This document shows, in pieces, positions 18,606 to 30,180 of a stretch of 64,000 nt of DNA. Below the pieces are notes generated by a model. That model was not told where the DNA came from. It made no database searches and worked only from the letters and a program-made list of their open reading frames with translations. The translations under genes were made by a program, and so were the position numbers. The stretch's first letter is position 1. Every line of letters begins with the position of its first letter. The DNA lies in contig NZ_LAHL01000011.1 of assembly GCF_000966195.1 (NCBI RefSeq), positions 186,001 to 250,000 on the forward strand. Reading direction: 5' to 3'. Origin of the DNA: Domibacillus robiginosus. Lineage in GTDB: Bacteria > Bacillota > Bacilli > Bacillales > Domibacillaceae.

Positions 18606-20473
18606 AAATTACAGACTTACTGAAAAAAGACACAGTCATTATGGACTTGTCTGCAACGGATAAAGCGTCTGTTATTGATGAGCTGGTTGCGAAACTAGAT
18701 CAAGCCGGCCGTTTAAACGACCGTGCTGCCTATAAAGAAGCCATTTTAGCTCGTGAAGCACAAAGCACAACAGGTGTGGGAGAAGGCATAGCGATTCCGC
18801 ATGCGAAAACAGCAGCTGTTAAAACACCGGCTGTAGCATTTGGCCGTGCGAAAAATGGAATTGACTATGAATCATTAGATGGACAGCCATCTACACTATT
18901 TTTTATGATCGCAGCTCCAGACGGTGCAAATGAAGCGCACTTAGAAACACTTTCAAGCTTATCAGGCTTTTTAATGGACCCGGGCTTCCGGGATGAGCTG
19001 TTGAACGCAAAAAACGAAGATGAAATTATTCAAGCATTTGATCTGCGTGAAAATGCTGAAGAAAAAGAAGAAACAGCGCCACCTGCCGAAACGGATGCTC
19101 CGCTCGTGCTGGCAGTAACAGCCTGCCCGACAGGGATTGCGCATACGTATATGGCAGCAGACTCACTCAAAGCAAAAGCAAAAGAAAAAGGTCTTAACTT
19201 TAAAGTCGAAACAAACGGCTCAAGTGGCGTGAAAAACGCGCTTACAGCCGATGAAATTGCGAAAGCGTCAGCCATTATTGTCGCAGCGGACAAGCAGGTA
19301 GAAATGGAGCGCTTTAAAGGCAAGCATGTGATTCAGGTACCGGTTGCACAGGGAATCCGCAACCCGGATGGACTGCTTGATCGTGCCGTAAAACAGGATG
19401 CTCCTGTATTCCAGGGCGGTGGTTCCGCATCATCGTCATCTGATGAGGGCACTTCTGCGGGCAGCGCATTTTACAAGCATTTAATGAGCGGTGTATCCGC
19501 GATGCTTCCGCTTGTAGTTGGTGGCGGTATCTTAATTGCCATTTCGTTTTTCTTTGGTATTCATGCAGCGGACCCAGAACATGAGTCTTATAATTCTTTT
19601 GCCAAAGCGTTAAGTGATATCGGTGGCGGCAGCGCCTTTGCTTTAATGATCCCGGTATTAGCCGGCTTCATTGCGATGAGTATTGCGGATCGTCCCGGTC
19701 TTGCTCCTGGTCTTGTTGGTGGTTTACTAGCTGCAAATGCTAATGCTGGTTTTCTGGGCGGCTTAATCGCCGGTTTCCTGGCTGGTTATCTTGTAGTAGG
19801 ATTGAAAAAGCTTTTTGCTGGCCTTCCACAGGCGCTTGACGGAATTAAACCGGTTCTTTTGTATCCACTGTTTGGTATTTTCTTGACGGGTATCATCATG
19901 GTATACGTTGTAAATGGTCCAGTTGGTGCCTTGAACAGATGGCTTGTAGATGTTCTGGGCGGTATGGGAACAAGCAACCTTGTTCTTCTAGGTATTTTGC
20001 TTGGTGGTATGATGGCAATCGACATGGGCGGTCCGATCAACAAAGCCGCTTTCACATTTGGTATTGCCATGATCGATGCCGGCAACTTTGCACCGCACGC
20101 AGCGGTTATGGCCGGCGGTATGGTTCCGCCACTTGGTATCGCGCTTGCGACAACAATCTTTAAAAACCGTTTTACTGCGCAGGAACGCGATGCCGGTAAA
20201 ACAAACTATATTATGGGTCTTTCTTTCATTACAGAAGGCGCGATTCCATTCGCAGCAAAAGACCCGGCACGCGTAATTCCGGCAGCAGTAGCCGGTTCAG
20301 CAGTAGCCGGTGCACTTACAATGATCTTCGGTGTTAAATTGCCTGCACCGCATGGTGGAATCTTCGTTTTCCCTGTTGTACAAGGAAATCCGCTTCTTTA
20401 CCTGGTAGCAGTCCTGTTGGGTGCAGTTGTAACGGCTCTCCTGCTTGCTGTTTTGAAAAAGCCAGTAAAATAA
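18602..20473 (+). CDS. fruA: Fructose PTS permease, EIIABC
   Basis: Phosphotransferase permease that imports and phosphorylates fructose to fructose 1-phosphate. Domain order: EIIA (about residues 1-145, phosphorylated His in GIAIPHAKT), EIIB (about 170-270, phosphocysteine in VTACPTGIAHTYMAA), EIIC membrane domain (about 300-620). ATG 18602 follows ggaggggtt and overlaps the fruK stop. 623 residues. A start further upstream is in frame but lies within fruK. Ends in a strong terminator. Confidence 0.97.
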   Translation: MKITDLLKKDTVIMDLSATDKASVIDELVAKLDQAGRLNDRAAYKEAILAREAQSTTGVGEGIAIPHAKTAAVKTPAVAFGRAKNGIDYESLDGQPSTLFFMIAAPDGANEAHLETLSSLSGFLMDPGFRDELLNAKNEDEIIQAFDLRENAEEKEETAPPAETDAPLVLAVTACPTGIAHTYMAADSLKAKAKEKGLNFKVETNGSSGVKNALTADEIAKASAIIVAADKQVEMERFKGKHVIQVPVAQGIRNPDGLLDRAVKQDAPVFQGGGSASSSSDEGTSAGSAFYKHLMSGVSAMLPLVVGGGILIAISFFFGIHAADPEHESYNSFAKALSDIGGGSAFALMIPVLAGFIAMSIADRPGLAPGLVGGLLAANANAGFLGGLIAGFLAGYLVVGLKKLFAGLPQALDGIKPVLLYPLFGIFLTGIIMVYVVNGPVGALNRWLVDVLGGMGTSNLVLLGILLGGMMAIDMGGPINKAAFTFGIAMIDAGNFAPHAAVMAGGMVPPLGIALATTIFKNRFTAQERDAGKTNYIMGLSFITEGAIPFAAKDPARVIPAAVAGSAVAGALTMIFGVKLPAPHGGIFVFPVVQGNPLLYLVAVLLGAVVTALLLAVLKKPVK

Positions 20474-20478
20474 GAAAC

Positions 20479-20513
20479 AAAGGCAGTTCAACCCCGGTTG
20501 AACTGCCTTTTTC
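20479..20513 (+). terminator. Terminator after fruA
   Basis: Perfect 15-bp stem (20479-20493 with 20496-20510) around a 2-base loop, followed by T residues. Confidence 0.92.
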
Positions 20514-20572
20514 TATGGAAAAAAGCCAGAGAAACGGATAGTATTAAAAGAAAAGGGAAACGGAGAGATAAA

Positions 20573-21379
20573 ATGGGAAACTTGCAGGGAAAGAAAATTG
20601 CCATTACCGGTTCACGTAAAATGGCCGAAATGAGCATGATGGTTCAAAAAAAAGGCGGCACTGCTTACGAACGGCCGCTTCAGGAAACAATAAAATGCAA
20701 GCCGGAAGATATGCAGGAGATCTTGAATGATGTGATAACAAATGGAACAGACTGGAGCGTTTTTACAACTGGAGTCGGTACAACAGCACTTTTTGAAGCA
20801 GCAGCCTCACTTGGCTTGAGTGAACCATTTCAAAAAGCGATAAAGGCTTCTCGGATTGCTACGCGTGGCTACAAAACAGTGCAAGAATTAAAAAAATATG
20901 GTCTAGCACCGGACATCATTGATGGGGACGGTACAAATGCCGGGCTGCTTGGAGCGCTTGAAGAAGTAGATCTGGCTGATCAGCGTGTGTTCCTACAGCT
21001 TCATGGAGAGCGGGTGCCGGCTCTTGAGAAGGGATTTGCGGAAAAAGGAGCAGAACTAACATGCATTATGCCGTATGAAACAACAGTCCCCTACCCTGAA
21101 ATGGTTACGAAACTGGTTCATGAAGTAATCGACGGCGAAATGGATGCGGTTTTGCTAACGGCAACACCGCAAGTGCGTGTGTTATTTAAAGAAGCGGAGA
21201 AACAGGGGCTGGCTGAACAGCTGGCACAGGCGTTTAATGAAAGAGCTGTCGCTGGCTCGATTGGCAGGGTGACGACTGGAACATTAAACGAATATGGCGT
21301 TACTCGCGTTATTGCTCCGGAGCATGAGAGAATGGGAGCACTAGTTGTAGCGGTTGATGAATTTTTTAAAGGTAACTGA
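20573..21379 (+). CDS. HemD-like (uroporphyrinogen-III synthase family) protein
   Basis: 268-residue protein with the two-lobed pattern of uroporphyrinogen-III synthases: GKKIAITGSRKMAEM at the start, DWSVFTTGVGTTALFEAA near residue 65, and a second lobe with DAVLLTATPQVRVLFKEAE near 185. ATG 20573 follows cggagagat. It stands alone between the fru operon and ruvA, away from other haem or sirohaem genes. It may therefore be a paralogue rather than the main HemD; the true HemD would be expected in a hemAXCDBL cluster elsewhere. Function beyond the family is not shown. Confidence 0.72.
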   Translation: MGNLQGKKIAITGSRKMAEMSMMVQKKGGTAYERPLQETIKCKPEDMQEILNDVITNGTDWSVFTTGVGTTALFEAAASLGLSEPFQKAIKASRIATRGYKTVQELKKYGLAPDIIDGDGTNAGLLGALEEVDLADQRVFLQLHGERVPALEKGFAEKGAELTCIMPYETTVPYPEMVTKLVHEVIDGEMDAVLLTATPQVRVLFKEAEKQGLAEQLAQAFNERAVAGSIGRVTTGTLNEYGVTRVIAPEHERMGALVVAVDEFFKGN

Positions 21380-21460
21380 ATATTCAGGGAACAAATGTTT
21401 CTTTTTGAGCGCTGATATGATATGATACAATGAACAAAGTGTGTAAAAGGAGACAAAAAT

Positions 21461-22072
21461 TTGTACGAATACATTAAGGGAATGATTTCATTTATTGGGC
21501 CGGAATATATCGTCGTGGAAAACAGTGGTATTGGCTATCGGGTGCTCACACCGAACCCATTTGCTTTTTCAAAACATGAGCAGGAGCAAAAAATGATTTA
21601 TTTGTATCAGCATATCCGTGAAGATGCTCATTTATTATTTGGATTCGCAACAGCGGAGGAAAAAAGATTGTTTGAAAAGCTGATCAGTGTATCGGGTATC
21701 GGTCCAAAGGGAGCGCTGGCTGTTCTTGCCTCTGGTACGCCAGCGCATGTAGTAAATGCGATCGAGCGCGAAGACGAACCGTATTTAGTTAAATTTCCGG
21801 GCATTGGCAAAAAAACAGCTCGTCAAATGATTCTAGATTTAAAAGGGAAGCTAGATGATGTTGCAGCAGACTCATTGACTGGCTTGTTTATTCCAGAACA
21901 GCCAGACGATGCTGTATCAGGGAATGCGGCACTTGACGAAGCGCTCCTTGCTCTAGAAGCACTTGGATATTCTGCGCGGGAAATCAAGCGTATTACAGGG
22001 CGGCTTGAGAAAGAAGCAGCTATGTCCACGGATGAATACATTCGAAAAGGGCTACAGCTGCTGCTCGGATAG
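21461..22072 (+). CDS. ruvA: Holliday junction DNA helicase RuvA
   Basis: Tetrameric protein that recognises four-way junctions and loads RuvB. An OB fold occupies the N-terminus (YEYIKGMISFIGPEYIVVEN), followed by two helix-hairpin-helix motifs (about residues 70-130; VSGIGPKGALAVLAS and FPGIGKKTARQMI) and the RuvB-binding domain III at the C-terminus. It starts with TTG 21461 after aaaaggaga. 203 residues. Directly upstream of ruvB. Confidence 0.97.
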   Translation: MYEYIKGMISFIGPEYIVVENSGIGYRVLTPNPFAFSKHEQEQKMIYLYQHIREDAHLLFGFATAEEKRLFEKLISVSGIGPKGALAVLASGTPAHVVNAIEREDEPYLVKFPGIGKKTARQMILDLKGKLDDVAADSLTGLFIPEQPDDAVSGNAALDEALLALEALGYSAREIKRITGRLEKEAAMSTDEYIRKGLQLLLG

Positions 22073-22087
22073 GAAGGAGGGACTGGA

Positions 22088-23092
22088 TTGGAAGATCAGC
22101 GTGTACTATCAGGCGGAGCCGGGGCAGAAGAGCGGTTTGAAGAGCAGTCGCTCCGGCCACAAACACTAAGCCAATACATTGGACAAGAACAGGTAAAACA
22201 AAACCTGTCTATTTTTATTGAAGCTGCTTTAAAAAGGGAAGAAACACTCGATCATGTCCTTTTATATGGACCGCCGGGCCTCGGAAAAACAACGATGGCA
22301 GCGGTTATTGCGAATGAAATGGGAGCCGGTTTTCGGACAACGTCTGGACCGGCAATCGAACGCCCGGGAGATTTGGCGGCGGTGTTAACTGCGCTTTCTC
22401 CTGGAGATGTCCTTTTTATCGATGAGATTCATCGGCTGCCGCGTTCTATCGAGGAAGTCCTTTATCCAGCGATGGAGGATTTCTGTCTTGATATCGTCAT
22501 TGGAAAAGGACCGGAAGCAAGGTCAGTCCGGCTTGATCTGCCTCCATTTACGCTTATTGGAGCAACAACACGTGCGGGTTCACTTTCTGCGCCGCTTCGT
22601 GACCGATTTGGTGTTCACTCGCGATTAGAGTATTACACGCCCGATCAATTGAGAGAAGTGGTGCTGCGGACTGCAGACATACTCGGGACAGCGATTGACG
22701 TAGAAGGCGCTGGCGAGCTGGCACGCCGCTCACGCGGAACGCCTCGGATTGCCAATCGTTTATTAAAACGAGTACGGGATTATGCAGAGGTGCGAGGGGA
22801 AGGCTATGTTACGATCCAAAAAGCGAATGAAGCTCTTGAACTTCTTCAAGTTGACCGTCTTGGTCTTGATCATATTGACCATAAACTGCTGAACACGATC
22901 TTAAACCGTTTTAAAGGCGGTCCAGTCGGCCTGGATACACTTGCGGCCAGCATTGGTGAAGAATCTGCTACAATTGAAGATGTATATGAGCCTTATCTGC
23001 TGCAGATTGGTTTTCTGCAGCGAACGCCGCGCGGAAGAATTGCGCTGCCAGCCGCCTATGAGCATTTCGGGATGGAAGTGCCGGCTCCATGA
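22088..23092 (+). CDS. ruvB: Holliday junction DNA helicase RuvB
   Basis: AAA+ motor driving branch migration. Walker [11 protein letters not shown] near residue 60, Walker [10 protein letters not shown] near 108, sensor I GATTRAG and the arginine-finger region are seen, and a winged-helix C-terminal domain follows. It starts with TTG 22088 after ggaaggaggg. 334 residues. The stop overlaps the next small gene (ATGA), which is probably co-translated. Confidence 0.98.
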   Translation: MEDQRVLSGGAGAEERFEEQSLRPQTLSQYIGQEQVKQNLSIFIEAALKREETLDHVLLYGPPGLGKTTMAAVIANEMGAGFRTTSGPAIERPGDLAAVLTALSPGDVLFIDEIHRLPRSIEEVLYPAMEDFCLDIVIGKGPEARSVRLDLPPFTLIGATTRAGSLSAPLRDRFGVHSRLEYYTPDQLREVVLRTADILGTAIDVEGAGELARRSRGTPRIANRLLKRVRDYAEVRGEGYVTIQKANEALELLQVDRLGLDHIDHKLLNTILNRFKGGPVGLDTLAASIGEESATIEDVYEPYLLQIGFLQRTPRGRIALPAAYEHFGMEVPAP

Positions 23093-23295
23093 CAAGCATC
23101 GGGAAAATGCTTATGCTGGCCGGTGCTGTCTTGTTCCTTATTGGGCTTTTTGTCCAATTTGGAAAGCTCGGCCGCCTGCCGGGTGATATTGTCATCAAGA
23201 AAGAAAATGCAACCTTTTATTTTCCGATTGTAACGTCGATTGTGGCAAGCATCGTGCTGTCGCTTCTTTTTTATGTAATTGGAAAATGGAGATGA
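23089..23295 (+). CDS. DUF2905 small membrane protein
   Basis: 68-residue protein with two hydrophobic segments (about residues 5-25 and 45-63) separated by [20 protein letters not shown], the typical DUF2905 pattern. Function unknown. It overlaps the ruvB stop and lies directly before queA, a common placement for this family. Confidence 0.87.
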   Translation: MTSIGKMLMLAGAVLFLIGLFVQFGKLGRLPGDIVIKKENATFYFPIVTSIVASIVLSLLFYVIGKWR

Positions 23296-23312
23296 AATTA
23301 GAGGTGTAAAAG

Positions 23313-25497
<2,185 letters not shown>

Positions 25498-25532
25498 CGT
25501 TGTTTGTTTTTAGAAAGGAGTGAAAAACACGA

Positions 25533-25802
25533 ATGGAAGCATTAGCTCAGTTTCTTCCTTTAATTATCATGTTTGCTCTGTTTTATTTCCTGTTGATTCG
25601 CCCGCAGCGAAAGCGTCAGCGTACAGTAATGGAAATGCAGAACAACTTGCAAAAAGGAGACAAAATCGTCACGATTGGCGGACTTCACGGTATGATTGAA
25701 TCATCCGATGAAACAACGATCACGATTGTAGTCGGCGATGGTACGCGTTTAACGTTTGACCGTTCTGCAGTACGTGATGTAGTAAATAAAAGCACAGTAT
25801 AA
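25533..25802 (+). CDS. yajC: Preprotein translocase subunit YajC
   Basis: Small accessory protein of the Sec translocase. One N-terminal membrane helix (about residues 5-22) is followed by RPQRKRQRTVMEMQNNLQKGDKIVTIGG, the family signature. 89 residues. ATG 25533 follows aaaggagtg. Position after tgt and close to secDF is conserved. Confidence 0.96.
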   Translation: MEALAQFLPLIIMFALFYFLLIRPQRKRQRTVMEMQNNLQKGDKIVTIGGLHGMIESSDETTITIVVGDGTRLTFDRSAVRDVVNKSTV

Positions 25803-25807
25803 AATGG

Positions 25808-25834
25808 AAAAGCCCGGAGAAATCCGGGCTTTTT
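25808..25834. terminator. Bidirectional terminator between yajC and spoVB
   Basis: Perfect 11-bp stem (25808-25818 with 25823-25833) and tetraloop, with A-rich and T-rich sides, between two convergent genes. Confidence 0.9.
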
Positions 25835-27347
25835 ATGTGCGCCAAAACAAGACGGTGGAAAGATCCTCCTTCTTAAAAATGCCGAGTACAGCAGCGCCAG
25901 CCAGATAAACGAGCAGACACCCTGCCAGTCCACCTCCAAGATAAAGAAAGGTATTTCCTGTTAAAAAAGGCAAGAAAGCCTGCGCACTCAAATACGTAAA
26001 AACAAGCAATAAGCCGATTTTTGCATATAAGCCGTATTGAAGCGAAAAAGGAACCGCTTTTAACATAGACGCGGTGTGAAGAAGTGTGACGATTACGATG
26101 CTAGCAGCAATTGCGATAGCTGTACCGCGTATACCAAACGATGGCTGACTGGCCAGGATAAAAATGATAAGAAGTTTTACTGCTGCTCCGTAAAAGCTGT
26201 TCAGCATAGCTGCGCGTGACAGGTTAAGGGCCTGCAGAACAGCCTGCAGCGGCCCCTGACAATAATAAAGGAGAAAAAATGGAGCCATAAGCTGAATTAA
26301 ATCAGCTCCTTTTTCGGTATGGTACATCACAAGCATAAACGGTTCAGCAAATAAAAACAGCACGACCGTAGCAAAACCGCCCGAAAACAAGCAGAAGCGG
26401 ATGGATTCATTTACCCGCCAGGCTACATTGCTGAATCTTTTTTTACTAAACGATTCACTAATATCCGGCACAAGGGAGGAGGAGAGAGCAACGGTTAAAA
26501 AAGATGGCAGGAACATAAGCGGCAGCGCATATCCCGTCAGCACACCATATTCCTTCATTGCTTCATTCGCTGCGAGTCCTGCAATAGCCAGGCTTTTGAC
26601 CACAACGATCGGTTCCAAAAACCAGGCACCAGACCCGATCAGCCGGCTTCCTACAGCCGGAAGAGCTGTTTCAGCAAGTTCACCGAAAAGCGGTCGGCTT
26701 GTCCGCCTGCCGGGATACCGGCGGACTTTTTTCCATTCTGACCGAAAGGCACTGAGCAGATAAAGGAGAGAAACCAATTCTCCTGCAGAAGCTGCTGCCA
26801 TGGCACCTGCAGCGGCATATTCAATTCCATAAGGCAGCAGGAGCCGACCGGCTACTATAATCAGGCCGATTCTGACAACCTGCTCAATCAGCTGAGAAAG
26901 AGCAGCGGGCTTCATATTCATTTTTCCTTGAAAATAACCGCGCACAATCGAAGAAACAGCGATGATCGGAATAGAAGGTGCGATCGCGTAAAGCGGTAGT
27001 ACCGCCCGCTTGTCATGAAACAGGTTTTCAGCTAAATAGGGCGCAAGAAACCAAAATAAAGGGGTTAAAACAGCAGCCAGTGAAAGGGTGATAAAAAGGG
27101 ATGTGCATAAAATATGCTTTCGCTGCGCGTCATTCTCTGCCGCTGCGACACTTCGAGTGACAGCAACCGGCAGTCCGAATTGAACGGCTGTAATGGTCAA
27201 AATAAAAGCGGGAAACACAGCCATATATAAGCCAATGCCTTCTTCGCCGATTAAACGGGCAATGACCATCCGATTGACAAAACCAAGGATTTTTACAAGG
27301 AAAATGGCGCCTGCGAGCCACATGGTTCCTTTTATAAATGATGACAA
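25833..27347 (-). CDS. spoVB: Stage V sporulation protein B (MVF/MATE-type flippase)
   Basis: Polytopic protein of the polysaccharide-flippase (MOP) superfamily with about 14 membrane segments, needed for spore cortex formation. The N-terminus, TTG at 27347 giving SSFIKGTMWLAGAIFLVKILGF, aligns with the family and follows aaaggcggtgg. The frame extends 32 codons further upstream but without family similarity. 504 residues, close to B. subtilis SpoVB. The assignment over other paralogues (YtgP, YabM) rests on its location between yajC and comN-secDF. Confidence 0.88.
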   Translation of the reverse strand: MSSFIKGTMWLAGAIFLVKILGFVNRMVIARLIGEEGIGLYMAVFPAFILTITAVQFGLPVAVTRSVAAAENDAQRKHILCTSLFITLSLAAVLTPLFWFLAPYLAENLFHDKRAVLPLYAIAPSIPIIAVSSIVRGYFQGKMNMKPAALSQLIEQVVRIGLIIVAGRLLLPYGIEYAAAGAMAAASAGELVSLLYLLSAFRSEWKKVRRYPGRRTSRPLFGELAETALPAVGSRLIGSGAWFLEPIVVVKSLAIAGLAANEAMKEYGVLTGYALPLMFLPSFLTVALSSSLVPDISESFSKKRFSNVAWRVNESIRFCLFSGGFATVVLFLFAEPFMLVMYHTEKGADLIQLMAPFFLLYYCQGPLQAVLQALNLSRAAMLNSFYGAAVKLLIIFILASQPSFGIRGTAIAIAASIVIVTLLHTASMLKAVPFSLQYGLYAKIGLLLVFTYLSAQAFLPFLTGNTFLYLGGGLAGCLLVYLAGAAVLGIFKKEDLSTVLFWRT

Positions 27348-27441
27348 TCTGCCACCGCCTTTTCTAAGAAAGTAATTGCGTGAAAAGTATTGTATAATGA
27401 GGTATATGTACAAAGATGGACGAGCATGACAGGGGGCATTC

Positions 27442-27759
27442 ATGATGGGAAATCATCCGTACGACGCGTACTACAGCAAATTGCTGCCGGCATTGATCAG
27501 CAAAGTGGAGGAGTTTCGGCTGCTGAATTATGAAACAGCACAAACAGACATGTTGTGGCGTTTTCTCAAAGAAAAAAAGTGGAAGTCAATGGACAAAGAG
27601 CGGCCGATGTCCCGTTTGGTAGGGGATATTTTATCGGTTAAGCCGGGTGAGTATATGAACTATACACAAATCACAGCATATAAAGCACCGGAGTGGAATG
27701 AACCGATGTCTGGCGAGGAGCTGGCTTCCTTATTTGTTCCACCCAAAGGGCGTGAGTAA
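27442..27759 (+). CDS. comN: Post-transcriptional regulator ComN
   Basis: Small protein of the ComN (YrzD) family, 105 residues. In B. subtilis it promotes accumulation of late competence comE mRNA and localises to septa. No catalytic motif is visible; the segment LLNYETAQTDMLWRFLKEKKW is helical. It is divergent from spoVB with a short shared promoter region and lies upstream of secDF, matching the spoVB-comN-secDF order of B. subtilis. Confidence 0.87.
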   Translation: MMGNHPYDAYYSKLLPALISKVEEFRLLNYETAQTDMLWRFLKEKKWKSMDKERPMSRLVGDILSVKPGEYMNYTQITAYKAPEWNEPMSGEELASLFVPPKGRE

Positions 27760-27875
27760 ATTGACAGTCTGTTTGTTCTCATTCATAATGTAGAGGGCTG
27801 AGGGATTCTGGTATTCGTTACCGGAATTTTTTTTATAAACTGGTTTTTATATATCGTAAGGAGTGGGAATGAAGA

Positions 27876-30137
27876 ATGGTAAAACGGAGCCGGATCGTTG
27901 CTTTTTTGCTTGTGGTCCTCGTTTTGTTAGGAGCGATGAGTACAACGGCAAAAAACATCGTCCAGGATATTAAACTGGGGCTTGATTTGCAGGGTGGTTT
28001 TGAAGTGCTTTATGAAGTACAGCCTGCAAAAGAAGGCCAGAAAATAACGGAAAGTGTAGTAGCGGATACTGCTGAAGCGCTGGATAAGCGAATTAATGCT
28101 CTCGGTGTCAGCGAGCCAAGCATTCAAGTGGAGGAAGGTAATCGGATTCGTGTGCAGCTGGCTGGTATAGAAGATCAGGAGCAGGCACGAAGCATGCTGT
28201 CTACACAGGCAAATTTATCTTTCCGCGATGTAAACGACAAGTTAATGATGGATGGAAGCGATCTTGTCGAAGGTGGAGCTGAGCAGTCCTTTACGGAAAC
28301 CGGACAGCCCAACGTCGCTGTTAAGTTAAAAGATAAGGATAAATTCAAAGAGGTAACAGAAAAAATTGTTTCTATGGCACCAAATAATCAGCTGGTCATC
28401 TGGCTTGATTTTGAAGAAGGTAAAGATTCCTTTGCCAAGGAAGTTCAAAAAGAAAACCCGAAGTTTTTGTCAGCGCCAAATGTTGACGAAGTATTCAATA
28501 CAACAGAAGTCACTATTCAAGGGGATTTTACAGTAGAAGAAGCACAGGAACTTGCAGCACTGCTGGATGCTGGGGCTCTTCCTGTTAAGCTGAAAGAAAT
28601 ATATTCAACGTCCGTTGGGGCACAATTTGGTGAACAAGCACTCAATGAAACGATTCTGGCGGGTATTGTTGGTATCGGGATCATCTTCTTATTTATGATT
28701 CTCTATTACCGCCTGCCTGGATTCGTAGCAGTCATTACACTGACAGCCTTTCTTTACTTAACATTGCTTATTTTTGATTTGCTTGGTGCAGTCATGACGC
28801 TGCCAGGTATCGCGGCTCTTATACTCGGGGTTGGGATGGCAGTAGATGCGAACATCATTACCGCCGAGCGGATCAAGGAAGAAATTAAGATCGGCCGGCC
28901 GATCAAAGCGGCTTTCAAGACAGGAAGCAGCAACGCCTTCCTGACCGTCGTTGACGCAAACTTAACGACACTGCTGGCCGGCGGCGTTTTATTTTACTTT
29001 GGGACAAGCTCTGTAAAAGGCTTTGCGACCACCCTTATTATTAGTATTCTGGTCAGCTTTATTACCGCTATCTGGGGCGCAAGGGTGCTGATGAGCATTC
29101 TTGTGAAAAGCAACTGGCTAAATAATAAGCCGGGCTGGTTTGGCGTGAAAAAAGCAGATATTCATCCGATTAGTGAAGGATATGATGCGCTGGATCTGCC
29201 GACTAAATTTGATAAGCTGGATTTTGTTAAACCGCATAAAAAGCTGTTTGCATTTTCGGCAGTGGCGATTATTGCCGGCATGATTGTACTGGCTGTGTTC
29301 CGCTTAAATCTCGGCATTGATTTCTCGAGCGGTTCCCGGATGGAATTACTGTCTGAGAAACCGTTAACCGAGGAGGCGGTTGAAGCAGAGCTCGACAAGC
29401 TTGGCTATGACGTAAATGTAACACTTGGCGGGGACAATCAAACCATTGCGTCTGCCCGTTTTGATGAGGCGCTGACACAGCAGGAAATTGCTAAAGTCAA
29501 AGCAGACATGAATGAAAAATTTGGATCTGAGCCAAATATCAGTACCGTTTCGCCGGTCGTTGGAAAAGAGCTAGCGAAAAATGCAATGAAGGCACTTGCC
29601 ATTGCCACAATAGGGATTATTTTATATGTGGCGTTCCGTTTTGAATTCTACATGGGCCTTGCTGCCGTTCTGGCACTTTTGCATGACGTATTCTTCATTA
29701 TTGCGTTTTTCAGCTTAACGCGTCTTGAAGTCGATATTACTTTTATTGCGGCTGTATTGACGATTGTCGGATATTCGATTAATGATACGATTGTTACATT
29801 TGACCGGATCCGTGAAAATATGACGAAAGCAAAGAAAATCACTGCACCGGAGCAGCTGGACGATATTATCAATAAAAGTATCCGGCAGACGCTGGCCCGT
29901 TCAATCAATACGGTTTTAACAGTTGTCATTGCGGTTATTGCGTTGATTGTGCTTGGAAGCCCGTCGATCTTAAACTTCTCCATTGCACTTTTGGTCGGCT
30001 TGATTGGCGGGGCGTATTCGTCTATCTTTATCGCTTCCCAGCTATGGCTGATCTGGAAAAAGAAAGAATTAAAGAAAAAAGGCAAGTTAATTACGTACAA
30101 AGAAAAAGCAACAAACAAAGACGAATTACAAGTATAA
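27876..30137 (+). CDS. secDF: Fused protein-export protein SecDF
   Basis: Proton-motive-force-driven accessory of Sec export, a natural fusion of SecD and SecF with 12 membrane segments. The SecD half carries DLQGGFEVLYEV near residue 38, the large periplasmic loop, then GVGMAVDANIITAERIKEEI. The SecF half begins near 445 and carries NLGIDFSSGSRME and GYSINDTIVTFDRIREN. 753 residues. ATG 27876 after aaggagtggg. Confidence 0.98.
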   Translation: MVKRSRIVAFLLVVLVLLGAMSTTAKNIVQDIKLGLDLQGGFEVLYEVQPAKEGQKITESVVADTAEALDKRINALGVSEPSIQVEEGNRIRVQLAGIEDQEQARSMLSTQANLSFRDVNDKLMMDGSDLVEGGAEQSFTETGQPNVAVKLKDKDKFKEVTEKIVSMAPNNQLVIWLDFEEGKDSFAKEVQKENPKFLSAPNVDEVFNTTEVTIQGDFTVEEAQELAALLDAGALPVKLKEIYSTSVGAQFGEQALNETILAGIVGIGIIFLFMILYYRLPGFVAVITLTAFLYLTLLIFDLLGAVMTLPGIAALILGVGMAVDANIITAERIKEEIKIGRPIKAAFKTGSSNAFLTVVDANLTTLLAGGVLFYFGTSSVKGFATTLIISILVSFITAIWGARVLMSILVKSNWLNNKPGWFGVKKADIHPISEGYDALDLPTKFDKLDFVKPHKKLFAFSAVAIIAGMIVLAVFRLNLGIDFSSGSRMELLSEKPLTEEAVEAELDKLGYDVNVTLGGDNQTIASARFDEALTQQEIAKVKADMNEKFGSEPNISTVSPVVGKELAKNAMKALAIATIGIILYVAFRFEFYMGLAAVLALLHDVFFIIAFFSLTRLEVDITFIAAVLTIVGYSINDTIVTFDRIRENMTKAKKITAPEQLDDIINKSIRQTLARSINTVLTVVIAVIALIVLGSPSILNFSIALLVGLIGGAYSSIFIASQLWLIWKKKELKKKGKLITYKEKATNKDELQV

Positions 30138-30141
30138 ATGC

Positions 30142-30178
30142 AAAAAACCTGCAGACGCATAAGTCCGCAGGTTTTTTC
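30142..30178. terminator. Bidirectional terminator between secDF and the response regulator
   Basis: Arms 30142-30152 and 30167-30177 (aaaaaacctgc / gcaggtttttt) with an inner gac/gtc extension, between two convergent genes. Confidence 0.88.
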
Positions 30179-30180
30179 TG

